In this document: in pieces, positions 43,910 through 55,570 of the stretch
How the letters are laid out: each line of letters opens with the position of its first letter
Position numbering within the stretch: position 1 is the stretch's first letter
Source: Desmodus rotundus
Taxonomy: Eukaryota; Chordata; Mammalia; Chiroptera; Phyllostomidae
Assembly (NCBI RefSeq): GCF_022682495.2
Contig: NC_071393.1
Coordinates: forward strand, 102,909,010 to 102,973,009
Length of the DNA: 64,000 bases
Direction: 5' to 3'
Notes under the pieces: model-generated
Database searches by the model: none
What the model was told of the DNA's origin: nothing
What the model saw: only the letters and a program-made list of their open reading frames with translations
Program-made: the position numbers and the translations under genes

Positions 43910-46078
43910 GAAACACCAGGGCTTCCAGTTACGATGGCGGCACAGGCAGACATGGCTCGCGTCTTCACACAGCTACATCAAAACTACAACTAAAATATAG
44001 ACCAACTATCACTCAGGAACATCAGAAATTGAGCTGGATGGAAGTCAGACAACTACAAAATCAAGCTGAATGGAAGTCTAACAACAATGGAATTAAAGAA
44101 ACCACATTCATCTGGACTGGTAGGAGGGGCACAGACATGGAACGGGCTGGTCCAACACCCACATAGATAAAATTCAGGAGGGATATCTTAGGAGTAACGA
44201 GTCACAGCCCCACACCAGGTCCACCAGGCCAGGGTTCCAGTGCCAGGAAGATAAGTCCTCACAAATTCTGGCTGAAAAACCAGCAGGGATTGAGTCGGTG
44301 GAAGAAACTTCTGGAGCCACAAGCAGTTCCTCTTTAAGAACCCACACCTGAATTCATCTACTCAGACTCACTCCCTCTGAGCTCCAGCAGCAGGGTAGCA
44401 GCTTGAAAGGCACCAGTGGTATACAGGGAGAAACTGAAGTGTCTTGCATCAAGGCAAGCAGAGGCCATTGTCCCTTTTCTAAATCCTCCCCTGACCCCTT
44501 TACAGAGCCAGTAAGCTTGTGCCATATCTGAGACTCCATCAACTTGGCTAACACTGTTGACCTGCCTTGGAGATCCCCAGAGGTTCTTCCCCAGCCAACT
44601 TACCAGCCTACCCAAGATACTTTTTCATACAAATGACTGTTGTTGGCTCTTGAATCCTATCAAACAAGCAACAGCTGGCTTAATTGTGCCCTAATGACAG
44701 TCAGATTAAATTCACAGCTTGGCTTTGCCAGGAAATCTTCAAGCCCAGCACAAGTAGCAGCCATCTCAGATTGCTTTACAGCTCAGGCAGGGTGCCCCAG
44801 TCAAAACAAAGGTGAGGGCTGATCTTGGCCTACACCACCCAGGGAAACCCCAGGGCCAGCACACCTGGGTCTGTGGGTCTACAGACCATGTCAGAGCACC
44901 ACCACCCTGCCCCTGCCCAGCTGATCCTCCATGGAGGGCAGGTTGGTGGTCAGTGGTCACAGCCAGTTCTTAAAGCTGACTGGCCTGGGTAAATCCCTCC
45001 CATTGATCTGCCAACAGCAACCAAATCTCAACTACAAGTGGAGGGTGTCCTCGGCCCACACAAAGCGCTCACCTTGAGTACCCAGCTTGGGTGATAGGGG
45101 AGGCTATGCCACTGGACCCACACAGGACACCTACTACATTAGGCCACACTACCAAGACACACAGTCAAAGCAGCTCTACCTAATACATAGAAACAAACAC
45201 AGGGAGGCTGCCAAAATGATGAGACAAAGAGTCATGGCCCAAATGAAAGAACAGATAAAAACTCCAGAAAAGTAGCTAAATGAAATGGAGATAAGCAATC
45301 TATCAGATGCAGAGTTCAAAACACTGGTTATAAGGATGCTCAAGGAACTTAGTAAGGACCTCAGCGGCACAAAAAAGACCTAGTCAGAAATGAAGGATAC
45401 ACTAATTGAAATAAGAAACAATTAACAGGGAAACAACAGTAGAGTGGATGAAGCCAAGAATCAAATCAATGATTTGGAACGTGAGGAAGCAAAAAACCAC
45501 CACACAAACCAAGAAGAAAAAAGAATCCAAAAAATGAGGGTAGTATAAACAGCCTCTGGGACAACTTCAAGAGGTCCAACATTCACATCATAGGGGTCCC
45601 AGAAGAAGAAGAGAAAGAGCAAGAAATTGGAAATCTATCTGAAAAAATAGTGAAAGAAAAGTTCCCTAATTTGGTGAAAGAAATAGACATGCAAGTCCAG
45701 GAACCACAGAGAATGTCAATTATGATGCATGCAAACAGGCCCACTCCAACACACATCATAATTTAAAGGCCAAAGGTTAAAGATAAAGGGAGACTCTTAA
45801 AAGCAGCAAGAGAAAAGAAATTAGAGAATACCAGAGAATGGGTGAAGAGGTGAGGGGATTAAGAAGTACAAATAGGAAGTTACAGAACAGCCATTGGGAT
45901 GTAAAGTACAGTGTAGGAAAGGGAGCAGCCAAAGAACTTATACGCATGACCCATGGACATGAACGATGGTGTGGGGTTTGCCTGAGGGAGTGGGGAACAC
46001 TGGGTGGAGGGGGCAAATGGGGAAAAATCAGGACAACTGTAATAGCATAATCAATAAAATATAATTAAAAATATAAGA
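43910..46078 (+). mobile_element. Full-length ORF2-less L1-derived element, copy 3, decayed
   Basis: A 2169-bp insertion between 12-bp duplications. The 5' UTR begins near ACGATGGCGGC and has the L1 words AAACTACAACTAAAATATAG, GGACTGGTAGGAGGGGC and GGGCTGGTCC. ORF1 remnants start about 45213 (ATGATGAGACAAAGAG) and carry several stops. The RRM start (AACATTCACATCATAGGGGTCCC, 45579) is followed by the GAAAGTTCCCTAATTTGGTG segment and AAAGATAAAGGG..AAAGCAGCAAGAGAAAAG near 45780. There the coding sequence ends and 3' UTR words follow directly, with no C-terminal domain and no ORF2. The end GGACAACTGTAATAGCATAATCAATAAAATA matches copies 1 and 2. Confidence 0.88.
45213..45815 (+). pseudogene. L1 ORF1 remnant of copy 3
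   Basis: Recognisable ORF1 pieces are MAQMKEQIKTPEK followed by a TAG, a broken coiled-coil segment (45330-45530), the RRM start NIHIIGVPEEEE-like, FPNLVKEI, and PTPTHIII. Stops occur in every part, so no protein is made. The sequence breaks off after KAAREKK-like residues at about 45815, where the RRM normally ends. Confidence 0.75.
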
Positions 46079-46090
46079 AGTAGACATGCA
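46079..46090. repeat. Target-site duplication, right (half-L1 copy 3)
   Basis: AGTAGACATGCA, exact repeat of 43898-43909, after a short A-rich tail. Confidence 0.85.
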
Positions 46091-46968
46091 AATCGTTAGC
46101 AGAAAAAATAGGGAAGGTATCTGATTATACTAAAAGTTTGGGTACTGACAGGCGCGTGCATTCCAACACCTACTATTAGAATAGTGTAGCTTGTGAGAGA
46201 AATTTAAAATGCGGATCAGCCAGCACAATTTTTAGGAAGGGTCCTGTGGGGATAGCAATGGGAGGCTTGGTCCATTTCTCCCACTAGTCACTTCTGGAGG
46301 CCCCCTGGGAACTGGGTGCACCTGCCTTGGCCTGGCTCTCCCTCCTGACTCCTCACCCTCGTTGGCCTTCCTCCTGTATGCCACACTCCCACCCCCAAAG
46401 ACGGAACACAGACTTTCCGGCTTCCCTAACTGCACCCCTTCTTTGCTGTCTCCAAAATGTGCATTTGCTCACTTCTTTTGAAATACTTAATGAATTTTTC
46501 AACTGGGCACCAGAAGGAAATGGGATTAACAAAAAGAACAAGAAATGAGGAAATTAAATACTATGGGAAAGCTCATACTTACAGCTATATCAGAGCAATT
46601 TCCACCAGGAAATTTATGACATATTGCTGGCTAGGCATTTTCTTATATTCCCAGCACTCTTGGGAATATTTTAAATACCAGACAGGCACTCTTACTACAG
46701 AGATATTGTAAGTTTAATGTACTTAGAATGCTATAGAGTACATATCTTATAACTTAAGTGCTTTGCCTACACAAGGAAACCAGCAATTTGAAAGTGAACT
46801 CACCCACAGCCAATGACCCTTTGCCCTTCCCAAGGTGGGCATGTAAAACAAGGATTTTCTTTGCATCTCCATTCAGGTGACAAAGCTTCTGGACCTGGAA
46901 CTTCACTTCTATATGCCTTTTACGAAATTGTAAAAGATGCTAGCCGGTCTTTGTACAAACTCAGTGAC
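46091..46968. other. Intergenic, no feature recognised
   Basis: Unique-looking sequence. Frames of up to 84 codons show no similarity to families I know. Confidence 0.55.
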
Positions 46969-47386
46969 CAGTGGTTTTCAAACTTAAATGTGCATGAGAC
47001 ACTGAAGGTACTCATTGGGAATTTAGATTATGTGGTTGGTTGAAGCATCGTCCCATAGACCAAAATGTCATGGGTTCAAATTCCGGTCAGGGCACCCACC
47101 CAGGTTGCGGGTTCCATCCCCAGTCATGAGAAGGCAACCAATTGATGTTTCTCTCTCACATTGACATTTCTCTCTCTCTCCCTCCCTCCCTCCCTCCCTC
47201 CCTTTCTTTCTCTAAAAGCAATGAAAAAAATGTCCTCAGGTGAAGATTAAAAAAAAAAAAAAGTATGTAGATTCTTGATTCCCGATCCCACAATTGATTC
47301 GCTAGGCCGGGGGTGGAGGGTGGAGAATCAGAATCCATGTTTGTAACAATCCCCGAGGTGATTCTGCGGGCCTGTCTTTGAGCAGT
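46969..47386. repeat. MER5A-like hAT split by Ves SINE 4
   Basis: The left piece is CAGTGGTTTTCAAACTTAAATGTGCATGAGACAC. The right piece (47270-47386) is CCACAATTGATTCGCTAGGCC, GAGAATCAGAATCCATGTTTGTAACAATCCCCGAGGTGATTCTGCGGGCC and TTTGAGCAG. Together they give the MER5A layout with the SINE between. Confidence 0.65.
47018..47262 (+). mobile_element. Ves SINE 4 (older tail type)
   Basis: GTTGGTTGAAGCATCGTCCCATAGACC, B-box-like GGGTTCAAATTCC, CAGGGCACCCACCCAGGTTGCGGGTTCCATCCCC and a (CCCT)n/CTCT segment. The 3' part reads TGAAAAAAATGTCCTCAGGTGAAGATTAAAA, unlike the ATAAATAAAATC tails of other copies. The first A-box bases are eroded. Confidence 0.88.
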
Positions 47387-47739
47387 GAATGCTAGACCCT
47401 GCTGGAGATGCACAGTGCCCTGTCTTATCTAGATTGGCCACTTGGACCACAGCTGTTGCCCTGTGAGACACGAATGAGGCTTGGGACCACTCTCGGGGGC
47501 CCGTTTATTCCATAGCTACTTGAGTTCTCTTGGGTGGAGCTGTGGGCTTGTGGATGAAGAACTCTTCCCTGCACGTGATCTCCAAAGCCTCCTCCCCATG
47601 GGCTGGAAGACCCCATGTATTCGTTAGGGTCATTAAGCTCCTTCACCTATCCTGGAGGCCTCAATTATTTCAATATTTATTTAATTTGCCAGCAATATTG
47701 GCTCAGGCTATGGGACTTCCTTTCTTCTTAACCTGTTAC

Positions 47740-47925
47740 TCCGTTAGTCCTCAAACTTGGATGGGCACTCTGTCATCGGCACCACTTATTAAACATAAGG
47801 TGCCAAGTTCACCCCAGACCCATGTAGCCAAAACCCATGGTATCTGTGCCGGGGATTCTGTGACTCTGTATATGACAAGCTCTATTAGGGGTTCAGGTGC
47901 CACCAAACGTTGTGAATCATTACAT
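47740..47925. repeat. Possible MER5-like hAT relic
   Basis: GTCCTCAAACTTGGATGGGCACTCTGTCATCGGCACCACTTATTAAACAT and GTGAATCATTAC resemble the two ends of MER5-type elements. The match is weak. Confidence 0.35.
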
Positions 47926-47927
47926 AA

Positions 47928-48112
47928 GCCCGTTATTCTCAAAGTCAAGTGTATTGAGATTACCTAGACAACTCGTTCAACCAAATCACTGGGTCTTCCT
48001 CCCAAGTGCCTGGTTCAGTAGATCTGGGTGGGGTCTGAGAATTAGGATTTCTATCAAGTTCCCTGGTGATTCTGATGTTTATGATCCAGGCTCACACTTA
48101 GAGAGCCACTAA
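47928..48112. repeat. MER5A-like hAT element
   Basis: GTTATTCTCAAAGTCAAGTGTATTGAGATTACCTAGACAACTCG, CAAATCACTGGGTCTTCCTCCC, GTTCAGTAGATCTGGGTGGGGTCTGAGAATTAGGATTTCTA and TTCCCTGGTGATTCTGATG..CACACTTAGAGAGCCACT give the whole MER5A layout. Confidence 0.75.
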
Positions 48113-48570
48113 GTAAGCAGCTAGGTAAGCCTGAGTCACACTCACAGTCTCGTGGCATCATTATACCAAACACCGGGTGGCCTGAAAACAGATTCTTATA
48201 AGAAATGCTTCCATTAAAACCCATGAAAGTCTTGCCTCCAGCCTGAGGGTGCCTTTTGTTTTCAGGTCACCCACTCAGGTAGCAGAGGTGGTTGAGAGAC
48301 ATCTCCAGATAGTTTTGTGGTGTCTCTCCATAACTCACCTGGAGAATAGCCCTATCACCTTAAAGTTACCCAGGCCATAGCAACAATGGGCCCAAGTGGA
48401 GTGCTGTCCCTCACTCACCCTTTGCTAATTGTGCTGTGTTGTCCAGTTCAGATTCAGCCCTTTAGGCAGTCCTTAATCACTCATAGGTACTTCCCTCAAA
48501 GACCGAGACTCTCAATTCCATTCCTGCCCCCTCGACAGAACTACAAAGACATTAGTTGGTAATGTTGATT
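48113..48570. other. Intergenic, no feature recognised
   Basis: Unique-looking sequence between the MER5A-like element and the L1 fragment. Confidence 0.5.
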
Positions 48571-48679
48571 CTATAGACTCTTTCAGGGGGGATGGAGAAG
48601 AGATTACATCATACACTAACCAGCAAAACATCAAACTCTCCACCCAAGTTGTCTCCCTCTCTCCTTTGTCCTCTCTGTA

Positions 48680-49215
48680 TTCCCCACCAATTTTTTTGTT
48701 AGTTTCTTCCTTCTGATCCTATACAACTCAGCTGCCCTCCCCCACCAATTTAATTTGTATTCTTTGACCTGAAGCAATCCAACACCACATATGAGTGAAA
48801 TTATATGATTCTTAGCTTTTTATGACTGACTTATTTCACTTAGTATAATATTTTCAAGGTCTAGCTATGTCACAAAAGGCAGTAGTATTTCATCTTTTCT
48901 TATGGCTGAGTAGTATTCCATTGAATGTATGTACCACCTCTTCTTTATCCAATCAACTATCAAGGGACATTTTGGTTGTTTCCATGTCTTAGCCACTGTG
49001 AATACTGTTCCAATGAACACAGGGGATCTCTGTGAATAAATGTTTTCAAGTTTTTCAGGTAGATAACACAGAAGAAGGATTGTTGAGTCATATAGTAACT
49101 GTATTCCTAATTTTGGGGGGACCACCCTACTGTTTTCCATAGTGGCTGTACCCATTTACATCCCCACCAGCAGTTTCTTTTTCTCCACAATCTCTCCAAC
49201 ACTTGAAATTATTTG
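48680..49215 (-). pseudogene. L1 ORF2 C-terminus and 3' UTR, minus strand
   Basis: On the minus strand an open 96-codon frame (48865-49155) contains FTVAKTWKQPKCPLIVDWIK and YIHSMEYYSAIRKDEIL, the well-known C-terminal motifs of L1 ORF2p. On the same strand, beyond the coding block, the usual 3' words follow (complement of CTTATTTCACTTAGTATAATATTTTC). The reverse transcriptase and endonuclease are absent (5' truncation). This is a normal L1, not a half-L1. Confidence 0.88.
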
Positions 49216-50559
49216 TCTTACTTGTGCATTACTTGGCCCCTTTCTAGAAGTTCTTCCCTGAGCCCCGAGCATGGTCAGGATCTCTAAGACTGTTGGAGAC
49301 TGAACAGAGGGGACTCTTCATGGAGGTGGTCTCCCTGTGCTCAACTCCAGAAGAGGTCATTCTGTGAGTCTCTCTCATGCCCTCATGGAACCTCTTTCTG
49401 TCCTTGAGGAACTTTGTTATCTAAAACTCAGAGGGCTCTAAAACTGTTCAAAGGTGTTGAAGGTGATGACAGAAAAGAAATAAGATATATTAAACCTAGG
49501 AAAACATGTCCTTTTGATTTTTTGCACGTGCTTAAAATTCTTTAAGCTACCTTAAAATGACCACCAACCAAATTAATGCGATTGTGCAAATGGCCAATGT
49601 CCTCGTCTTGTGCCTCTACTTGTTCAAGACGCCTGGCTGCTGTCCAGCTCTTCAGCGGACCGGTATAGCTGTGGCCTTGGAATTATATCACCTCTCCTTG
49701 TTCTGCCCCATATTTTGGGGTATGTGTTTGTTTTAAACTTGCTAACAAAGACAAATCCATGTTTCAGTGGGATTAGCGTTACTGGCTGATTATTTACCAG
49801 TGTGCTTTTACCGAGGTTTGATTCCAGGATCATACAGGAATAAAACTATACAGATATGTTTAGAATTTGTCTTTAAATTCTAATGCCTCAGGCTGTATTG
49901 CTATGTGCATTTCTCTGCTGGGTGGGTGAGATGGTTTTCCATGGGCACTAAGGTTAAGTCTCTTCTTTCTCATCTCCTGGAATGTGAATCAGCTGGACCT
50001 CGGTGAGCCACTAGGTTCTGACAACTGGCCTGATGGATGGAGCTGTCAAGCATACCCTCAAACCCGAGATGAGAAGGACATTGCCTCACCTGTCAGCTCT
50101 ATAAATCAGACGAATAAAAATTAGTAACAGGCTAGCCCAGGAATTCTTCCTCAATTTACTAGTCTTCATAGATCATAATCTTTGGAATGTGTTCCAGAGA
50201 AAAAGGAGTGGGGGGGGACTTTACTCTTCCTTTCCTTTAAAGAATTAGCATTGATTTACTCCATGAGAAAACGTATGACGAAGACACCTGGAAAAATCTG
50301 TACTCTGTGGACACATCTGTTCTCCGTGGTCTGGAATAATATCTTCCAGGGGTGTGGGAGGTCTGACCTGATGTGCGGTAGGGAGCTGCGAGAGGAAATG
50401 TCAGCACCGAAGGGGAACTGGACAAAGTGGGCAGGGCAGCAGTGAGAGGTCAAAGGGGAAGCACGACGCGTGCCCGCGGGAGAGGAAAGCCTTTCCTCGC
50501 CCATCAGGGAGGAGCACTTCCTGGAGGAGCACGGGCCCAGAACATTGCCTTACACCTCT
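49216..50559. other. Intergenic, no feature recognised
   Basis: Unique-looking sequence. Short frames only. Confidence 0.5.
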
Positions 50560-50579
50560 ACCTACTTATTTCCACGTCA

Positions 50580-50705
50580 GTTTTGCCTGGCAGACTTTGA
50601 AGTCCCCGATGGCAGGAACAGAGACTCATTCATCTTTGTGTTGCCAGATTCCCAGCTCTATGCCCATAGCAGGGACTCAGTCACAAGGTCAATAAATGAA
50701 TGAAT
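50580..50705 (+). repeat. L2 LINE 3' end
   Basis: AGACTTTGAAGTCCCCGATGGCAGGAACAGAGACTCATTCATCTTTGTGTTGCCAGATTCCCAGC and GGTCAATAAATGAATGAATGG follow the L2 3' terminal order (ends in TGAATGAATG). Confidence 0.8.
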
Positions 50706-51954
50706 GGGTTCAGGCACTTTAGCAAAATAATTGGGATAACTCTCGTTAAGGAAAGAACTCCATAGCCTGGCAGAAACATGTCTGGAACATCACCTGGATT
50801 GGGAATATATAAAAAGAAATGATGGAGAGTAAACTGCAACAATAAACACAGGCTCGCCTACTTTGTTCTTAGCTGAGAAAACAAAGTTCACACTTGCACA
50901 CAGTTGATGCTGTGAGTGCTCTGCGTCCAGTTCTTCGCCGGGGAAGAGAGCGTCGCACTCACCACCGTGCCCTGCTCCAAGTCGGCATGCATGGCCTTGG
51001 AATCCTTTCCCATCTCCCTCGTGGTCATTGTCCCTCCCTTGGGGCTTGGCGCAGTTTTAAGCCAACCATGATGTAGCCTCTTGCTCTGCCTGGCCCTACT
51101 ATGTTCGTGTTACTTAAACTTCAGGGTCTCAGCTTCTCCATCTGTAAAACGTAAAGACTTGTTTGTACCTTAGTCACTAAGCAAGATATAGATAAAAAGT
51201 AAGGTGTGAGGGAAGACTGGAGGGTGTTTGCATGACGCAAGGGTAAAAATAGACAAAAGACAGATAAATGCTGTCAAATATTTTGGAAAGATGTCCTTTT
51301 GCAGGGGTGACAGCTGCTGTTGGTTGCGGGAAGCTGCTGTCTGCTACTGACAAACAAATGACACCTTCCCCTGAATGGGTCCATATGTGGCCTTGAGCAG
51401 ATTTGTGATTAATTTTTTGCTGTTTTTAAAACATTTTGTTTGTTTTGACCACTGAAAAAAGATCTGGCTGGTGTGGGTATATTTCCCGTTTGACCAAATC
51501 CTTTTGGTGTTTTGAAAACTTTCCAAGTGAGAAAATAAACCCTTTTTACCCAGTTTGAGTCAGATGCTCAAAACACTTGATACAAATAGCTGCTCCGGGA
51601 GCCGCTGTGTGGCTCGGCTCGGCTCTGCCCCGGGACAAGTCAGCCCCTGCGAGGGCCTCGCTGCGCAACAAGCATCACCCTTGGGTTTTGCTGGACTTGG
51701 TCCTTCTCGCTCTCATTTGGGATGTCCTTTTTATGACCCCTGCAAAGTCGCTGTGATTGTGGAAAGTTGGGTGGGATCCAAGTGACATAGTGCTCTTTCC
51801 AAACCATCTGTGTTGAGGTGCTTTCTCCACTGAAGGGATCAATGTTTGGATTTTACTCTCCCTTTTTCTAAGGAGCTTATGCATTCACTCTGTCTCCTGG
51901 GCAATTTAATAAATCTGATTCATCAGTATGTCAATTGTAACAACAAAAATAACA
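50706..51954. other. Intergenic; possible MIR scrap, otherwise nothing
   Basis: A short TAAACTTCAGGGTCTCAGCTTCTCCATCTGTAAAACGTAAAG stretch at 51115-51155 looks like the centre of a plus-strand MIR. No other feature is recognised. Confidence 0.5.
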
Positions 51955-52205
51955 TTGTGGATATTAAAAGCTAACATTCAATGAATATATGCCAGCCACT
52001 TTGTATGCATATATAAACATTATTCTACTTAATTCTCATAACAAATTCATGAAATCGGTGCTGTTAATAGTCTCCGTTTACAGATGTGGAAAATGAGGCT
52101 CAGGGAAGCCCAGAATCTGATAGCTCGAAACCGGCAGGCAGGACCTCAAACTCAGGCCTGTCTGCGCAGAGTCCAGGCCCGCAGCCCGTGTGCCATGCTG
52201 AGCGA
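51955..52205 (-). repeat. MIR SINE, minus strand
   Basis: AATATATGCCAGCCACTTTGTATGC, CTTAATTCTCATAACAAATTC, TCTCCGTTTACAGATGTGGAAAATGAGGCTCAG and CAAACTCAGGCCTGTCTGCGCAGAGTCCAGGCCC give a nearly complete MIR in reverse. Confidence 0.8.
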
Positions 52206-54814
52206 GTGTCGCCGGGCATGACATCCATGGGCCGTCAGTACTGCAACCCCAGATCTCAGTCTCTCCCAATGTAACCCTTTATGTTTCTATTTCAAACAGG
52301 TTATTCAAAGCCGAGGCTTGAATGAATGTGTGGTCTTAACTGCAGGTTGTAGTAAGTGTGAGGTTCGGGTGCCCAAAGTCTGGCACCCAGGCTTCCTTGA
52401 GGGCCAAGACCCCTCACTGGCCTTGAACAGTGAGAGTCGCTAAGAAGAACATGGCCTGGGAGTCAGCACTGCAGAGCTGGCTTTATTCTTATTGTTTGGA
52501 AATTTGCTATGCCTTTTGGATAGTCATCCAACATCTCTGGGGCTTAATCCTGTCTTTCCAAAGTTGGGGGCTGGAAGTAAGTGAGGGTTAATCAAGCAAC
52601 CCCGCTGGCTGGAAATGTACACTTCAACAGAGGGATTAATGGGTCGCAATCCTGGGGTGGGACACAGATTCATAACCAACAGGGATGCAGGGCGCTTCCT
52701 CCCAGGCACCCCTGCAGTACTTGTGTGAAGGAAGACAGCGAAGCCTAGAGCCCAAGGCCACCTTTGGAAGATCTAGAAAGACTGGAAATCATTGACAAGT
52801 CAGGCCACCCAAGGTTGAAGGCAAGATCTGGTATGTGCCTTTCAGGATCCAGCGATGGATCCTCACTCCACTGCGTTCATCTAAACTTTAATTTATGTTT
52901 ATATGGGTAAAAGTAAAAATATAAAACAAGTATTTAGCTGGTTATCATAGAAATAATAGCATTATAAGATAAATTACAATATGGGAGTCCGAGAAACTTT
53001 CATTTCATCTTCTGTCTTGTCTCTGACCATGGATGCTGGCTGTTTCTGATGGTATAAAATTTTCAAAATCCTTCAACTCCAGGGAATTTTCTTGTATTAT
53101 TTTCAAAAAATAATTATCCCTCTTAATTTTCTGTTACATCTTCCTTAAGATCTTATTTAGTGGTATGCTGAAGTTCTTAGAGTAATCTGCTATGTTTATT
53201 GTTTTTGCTCATATTTTACACATTCGTGTATTTGCTGTGTACCAGGTGATACCCTTCCAAATTTTTTAATAAATTATTTTTATTTCAGTAACAATGTTAA
53301 TCTCTAAGAATGTTTCCTGTTCTGTCATTGACCCTCTTTCCATGGCGGCATATTCTTGTTTTATGGACATAAAATTCTCTCAACGCTATGACATACTAAT
53401 TTGAATTTTCAAACTGTTTTCTGATTCTGGTAGTATCTCTGTTTTCTCCAGAACATGTGTTTTTCTTCTTCATTCTCTCCTCCCCTCCTTCCTTCTCCTT
53501 TTTTTTATTCTTAACATTTCTTCTTAATCCATACTACTGCTTTTTCTCAAACGTCTGACAACCTCTGAAGGGCCGTGCGAGTGTGCGGGGCCCTCTCTCT
53601 CTGTTCTCTGGCTCCTTGCCTGGGCAGCTGGGCCGACTTTGGTTCCGTGAAAGTGGAGTGTTCTTGTCAACAAATGGCCTCCACTGAAGGAGTGAGGGTA
53701 AAGAACGCCACCACACCTGCCCAAATAAAGCAGGCTTTCCACCAGTGTTGAAAGTGTGGGAAGTCCTTTGGCGTGCTGTGGAGACCAAGAGTTCCCTCAG
53801 CATCCCCCCTGCCACAGTCCCTTCTTTCCAGGCAGAGCGCCTGTGCTGCTTACTGTGACTCCCTGCAGGTCGCTGTTTTAGCCAGGTGGGAAGGAGGAAG
53901 CACAGTCCCCTCGCCTTGTCTGTCCGATTGGGAGCCTGGCTCTGCCAAGAAAGCTGCTCCCTTCTCTGCCTGAAGAGCGGCTCTGCTCCCTGCCAAGCCT
54001 TCTTCTCGTCATGTTCCAGAGTTCTCGTCTGTTACTTCCATTTATCCGCCTCTGTAGTCCCCATTTACTTTCTCTTTAAGACATTCATTAAAAATCTCTG
54101 ATCTGCTCATATTACCCTTACTGTTCTCAGTACTGCCATAGTTTTTCTTTTTCCTGTTAACTTTTACCACCGTTTCAATCAAATCTTGAGAGGGAGAGAA
54201 GGAAATCATACATGTTCAATTTAGCATCTGGACCTGGGAGATATTACCTGAACTCTTGATGATCTCTCTGGGCTTTACAATCTTGGGTGGGGAACATGGT
54301 TAAAATTCTGATTTAAAAACCTTAGAGATAGCTGCCCACTGAGATTTGACTTAAACTACTTGGCAAGATGTGACCTTCAGTCCACTTCAATATGCTTTGA
54401 TAGGTAACTGTTTTATTTTTCTCCCCTTACTTTCTTGCATCAGACAGATAGAAAGTAAATACTTTCCATACCCTGGAATCATTTGAAGGTTAAGTCTTCC
54501 CTGCCTTTAAGAAATGGGATCCCTTTTCGTTTGGTTGGTCGGTTGCTAATAATTTGGATTCTATTGGTGAAGAACAAAAGAATACATTTGCCAGGTGAGG
54601 TATGCTGAGGAATAAAGACAGGGTACAACCAGAAATTGAGAAAAGCCTGGGCAGGTCTGGGCCAGAGGAAAATGAGATGGCTTTGAGACAGGGCCCTGGA
54701 CATCGAGGAACTGACGTTGGAAAAGTTGTCCGAGGAGAGAGGGGAGAACTGTGCAGGAAGGGGCATTTCATGCTCAGGAGTTGCCTCAACTTCTATAATC
54801 CAACAACCACGTAA
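52206..54814. other. Intergenic, mostly unassigned
   Basis: A plus-strand MIR-like piece may lie at 52455-52560 (GGGAGTCAGCACTGCAGAGCTGGC...CATCTCTGGGGCTT). The part 52880-53520 is AT- and T-rich. Frames near 53530-53980 and 54480-54790 overlap on both strands without known similarity. Confidence 0.45.
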
Positions 54815-54955
54815 ATATAAATAGCCATGTGACTACTGAGTGTTTTCTCAGTCCCAGGCACTGTGGTAAGTGCTTTATCCAGATTGTCTCGTGCAATCAT
54901 TGCAACAACTCCAGGAGGAGGGGTCATGTGCTGGATGTGAGCTATCACCATTTAA
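54815..54955 (-). repeat. MIR SINE, first part, minus strand
   Basis: CTACTGAGTGTTTTCTCAGTCCCAGGCACTGTGGTAAGTGCTTTATCC, CAATCATTGCAACAACTCC and CTATCACCATTTA follow the MIR reverse complement up to the middle, then stop. Confidence 0.65.
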
Positions 54956-55425
54956 CATCATGCACATCTCTTTCTATGCATCTTCCTATGTTGCTGGTGT
55001 GGGAAATACAAAGACTACATTTTCCAGATTCCCGTGAAGCTAGGATTCTGGATGCCAGAAAGTTCCACTTGTCAGAGCTAATGGCCCGAGGCTTGGAAGG
55101 TGGGAGTGAGGTGGTGACTGTTTGCTTGCTACTGTTGGTGCTAGTAAGTAAGGTCAGGTGGGTGTGAGTATTTGCCACAGGAATTGCGTATTTCAACATT
55201 GCGTAGGTCACCAGCCTTGCGGGGGTGAGAAGCAGCGGTGGCAGCAGCACAGTGTCTTCGCAGCCTCTGGACGTCAGCACTGGTGGTGCGCCGTCGAAGT
55301 CCGTGGTCCCCTGGTGGCACACCTGACTTCCACTCCTCCAGTCTACCTTCCAATTCCGTAAGCACTCTTTCCCTGTATTAGATCCATTTCTGCTTGAAAT
55401 ACCTGTGCTTTTTTCTATATTAGAC
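54956..55425. other. About 470-bp block lying between two halves of a MIR
   Basis: The block contains TATGTTGCTGGTGTGGGAAATACAAAGACTACATTTTCCAG and AAGCTAGGATTCTGGATGCCAG. It also contains a GGTGGCAGCAGCACAG stretch. It sounds like a dispersed mammalian repeat but I cannot name it. Confidence 0.4.
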
Positions 55426-55429
55426 TTAT

Positions 55430-55570
55430 GTACACTATTATCATTTCCACCTCATAAGATGAGGCAAATGAGGCTCAAGACATTAAGCACCACATCAAGG
55501 GTCACCCAGCTATTAAGGGGTGGAGCTGAATTTGAAGCTGGGTGTATCAGTCAGATTCCAAGGCCTAGGT
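55430..55570 (-). repeat. MIR SINE, second part, minus strand
   Basis: TGTACACTATTATCATTTCCACCTCATAAGATGAGGCAAATGAGGCTCAAG, AGGGTCACCCAGCTATTAAGGGGTGGAGCTG and CAGATTCCAAGGCC. It continues where the piece ending at 54955 stops, with a small overlap. Confidence 0.75.

Noticed and set aside
48865..49155. 96-codon minus-strand frame as a new gene
   Set aside because: It contains the L1 ORF2 C-terminal motifs (TWKQPKCP, SMEYYSAIRKDEI), so it is a transposon relic.
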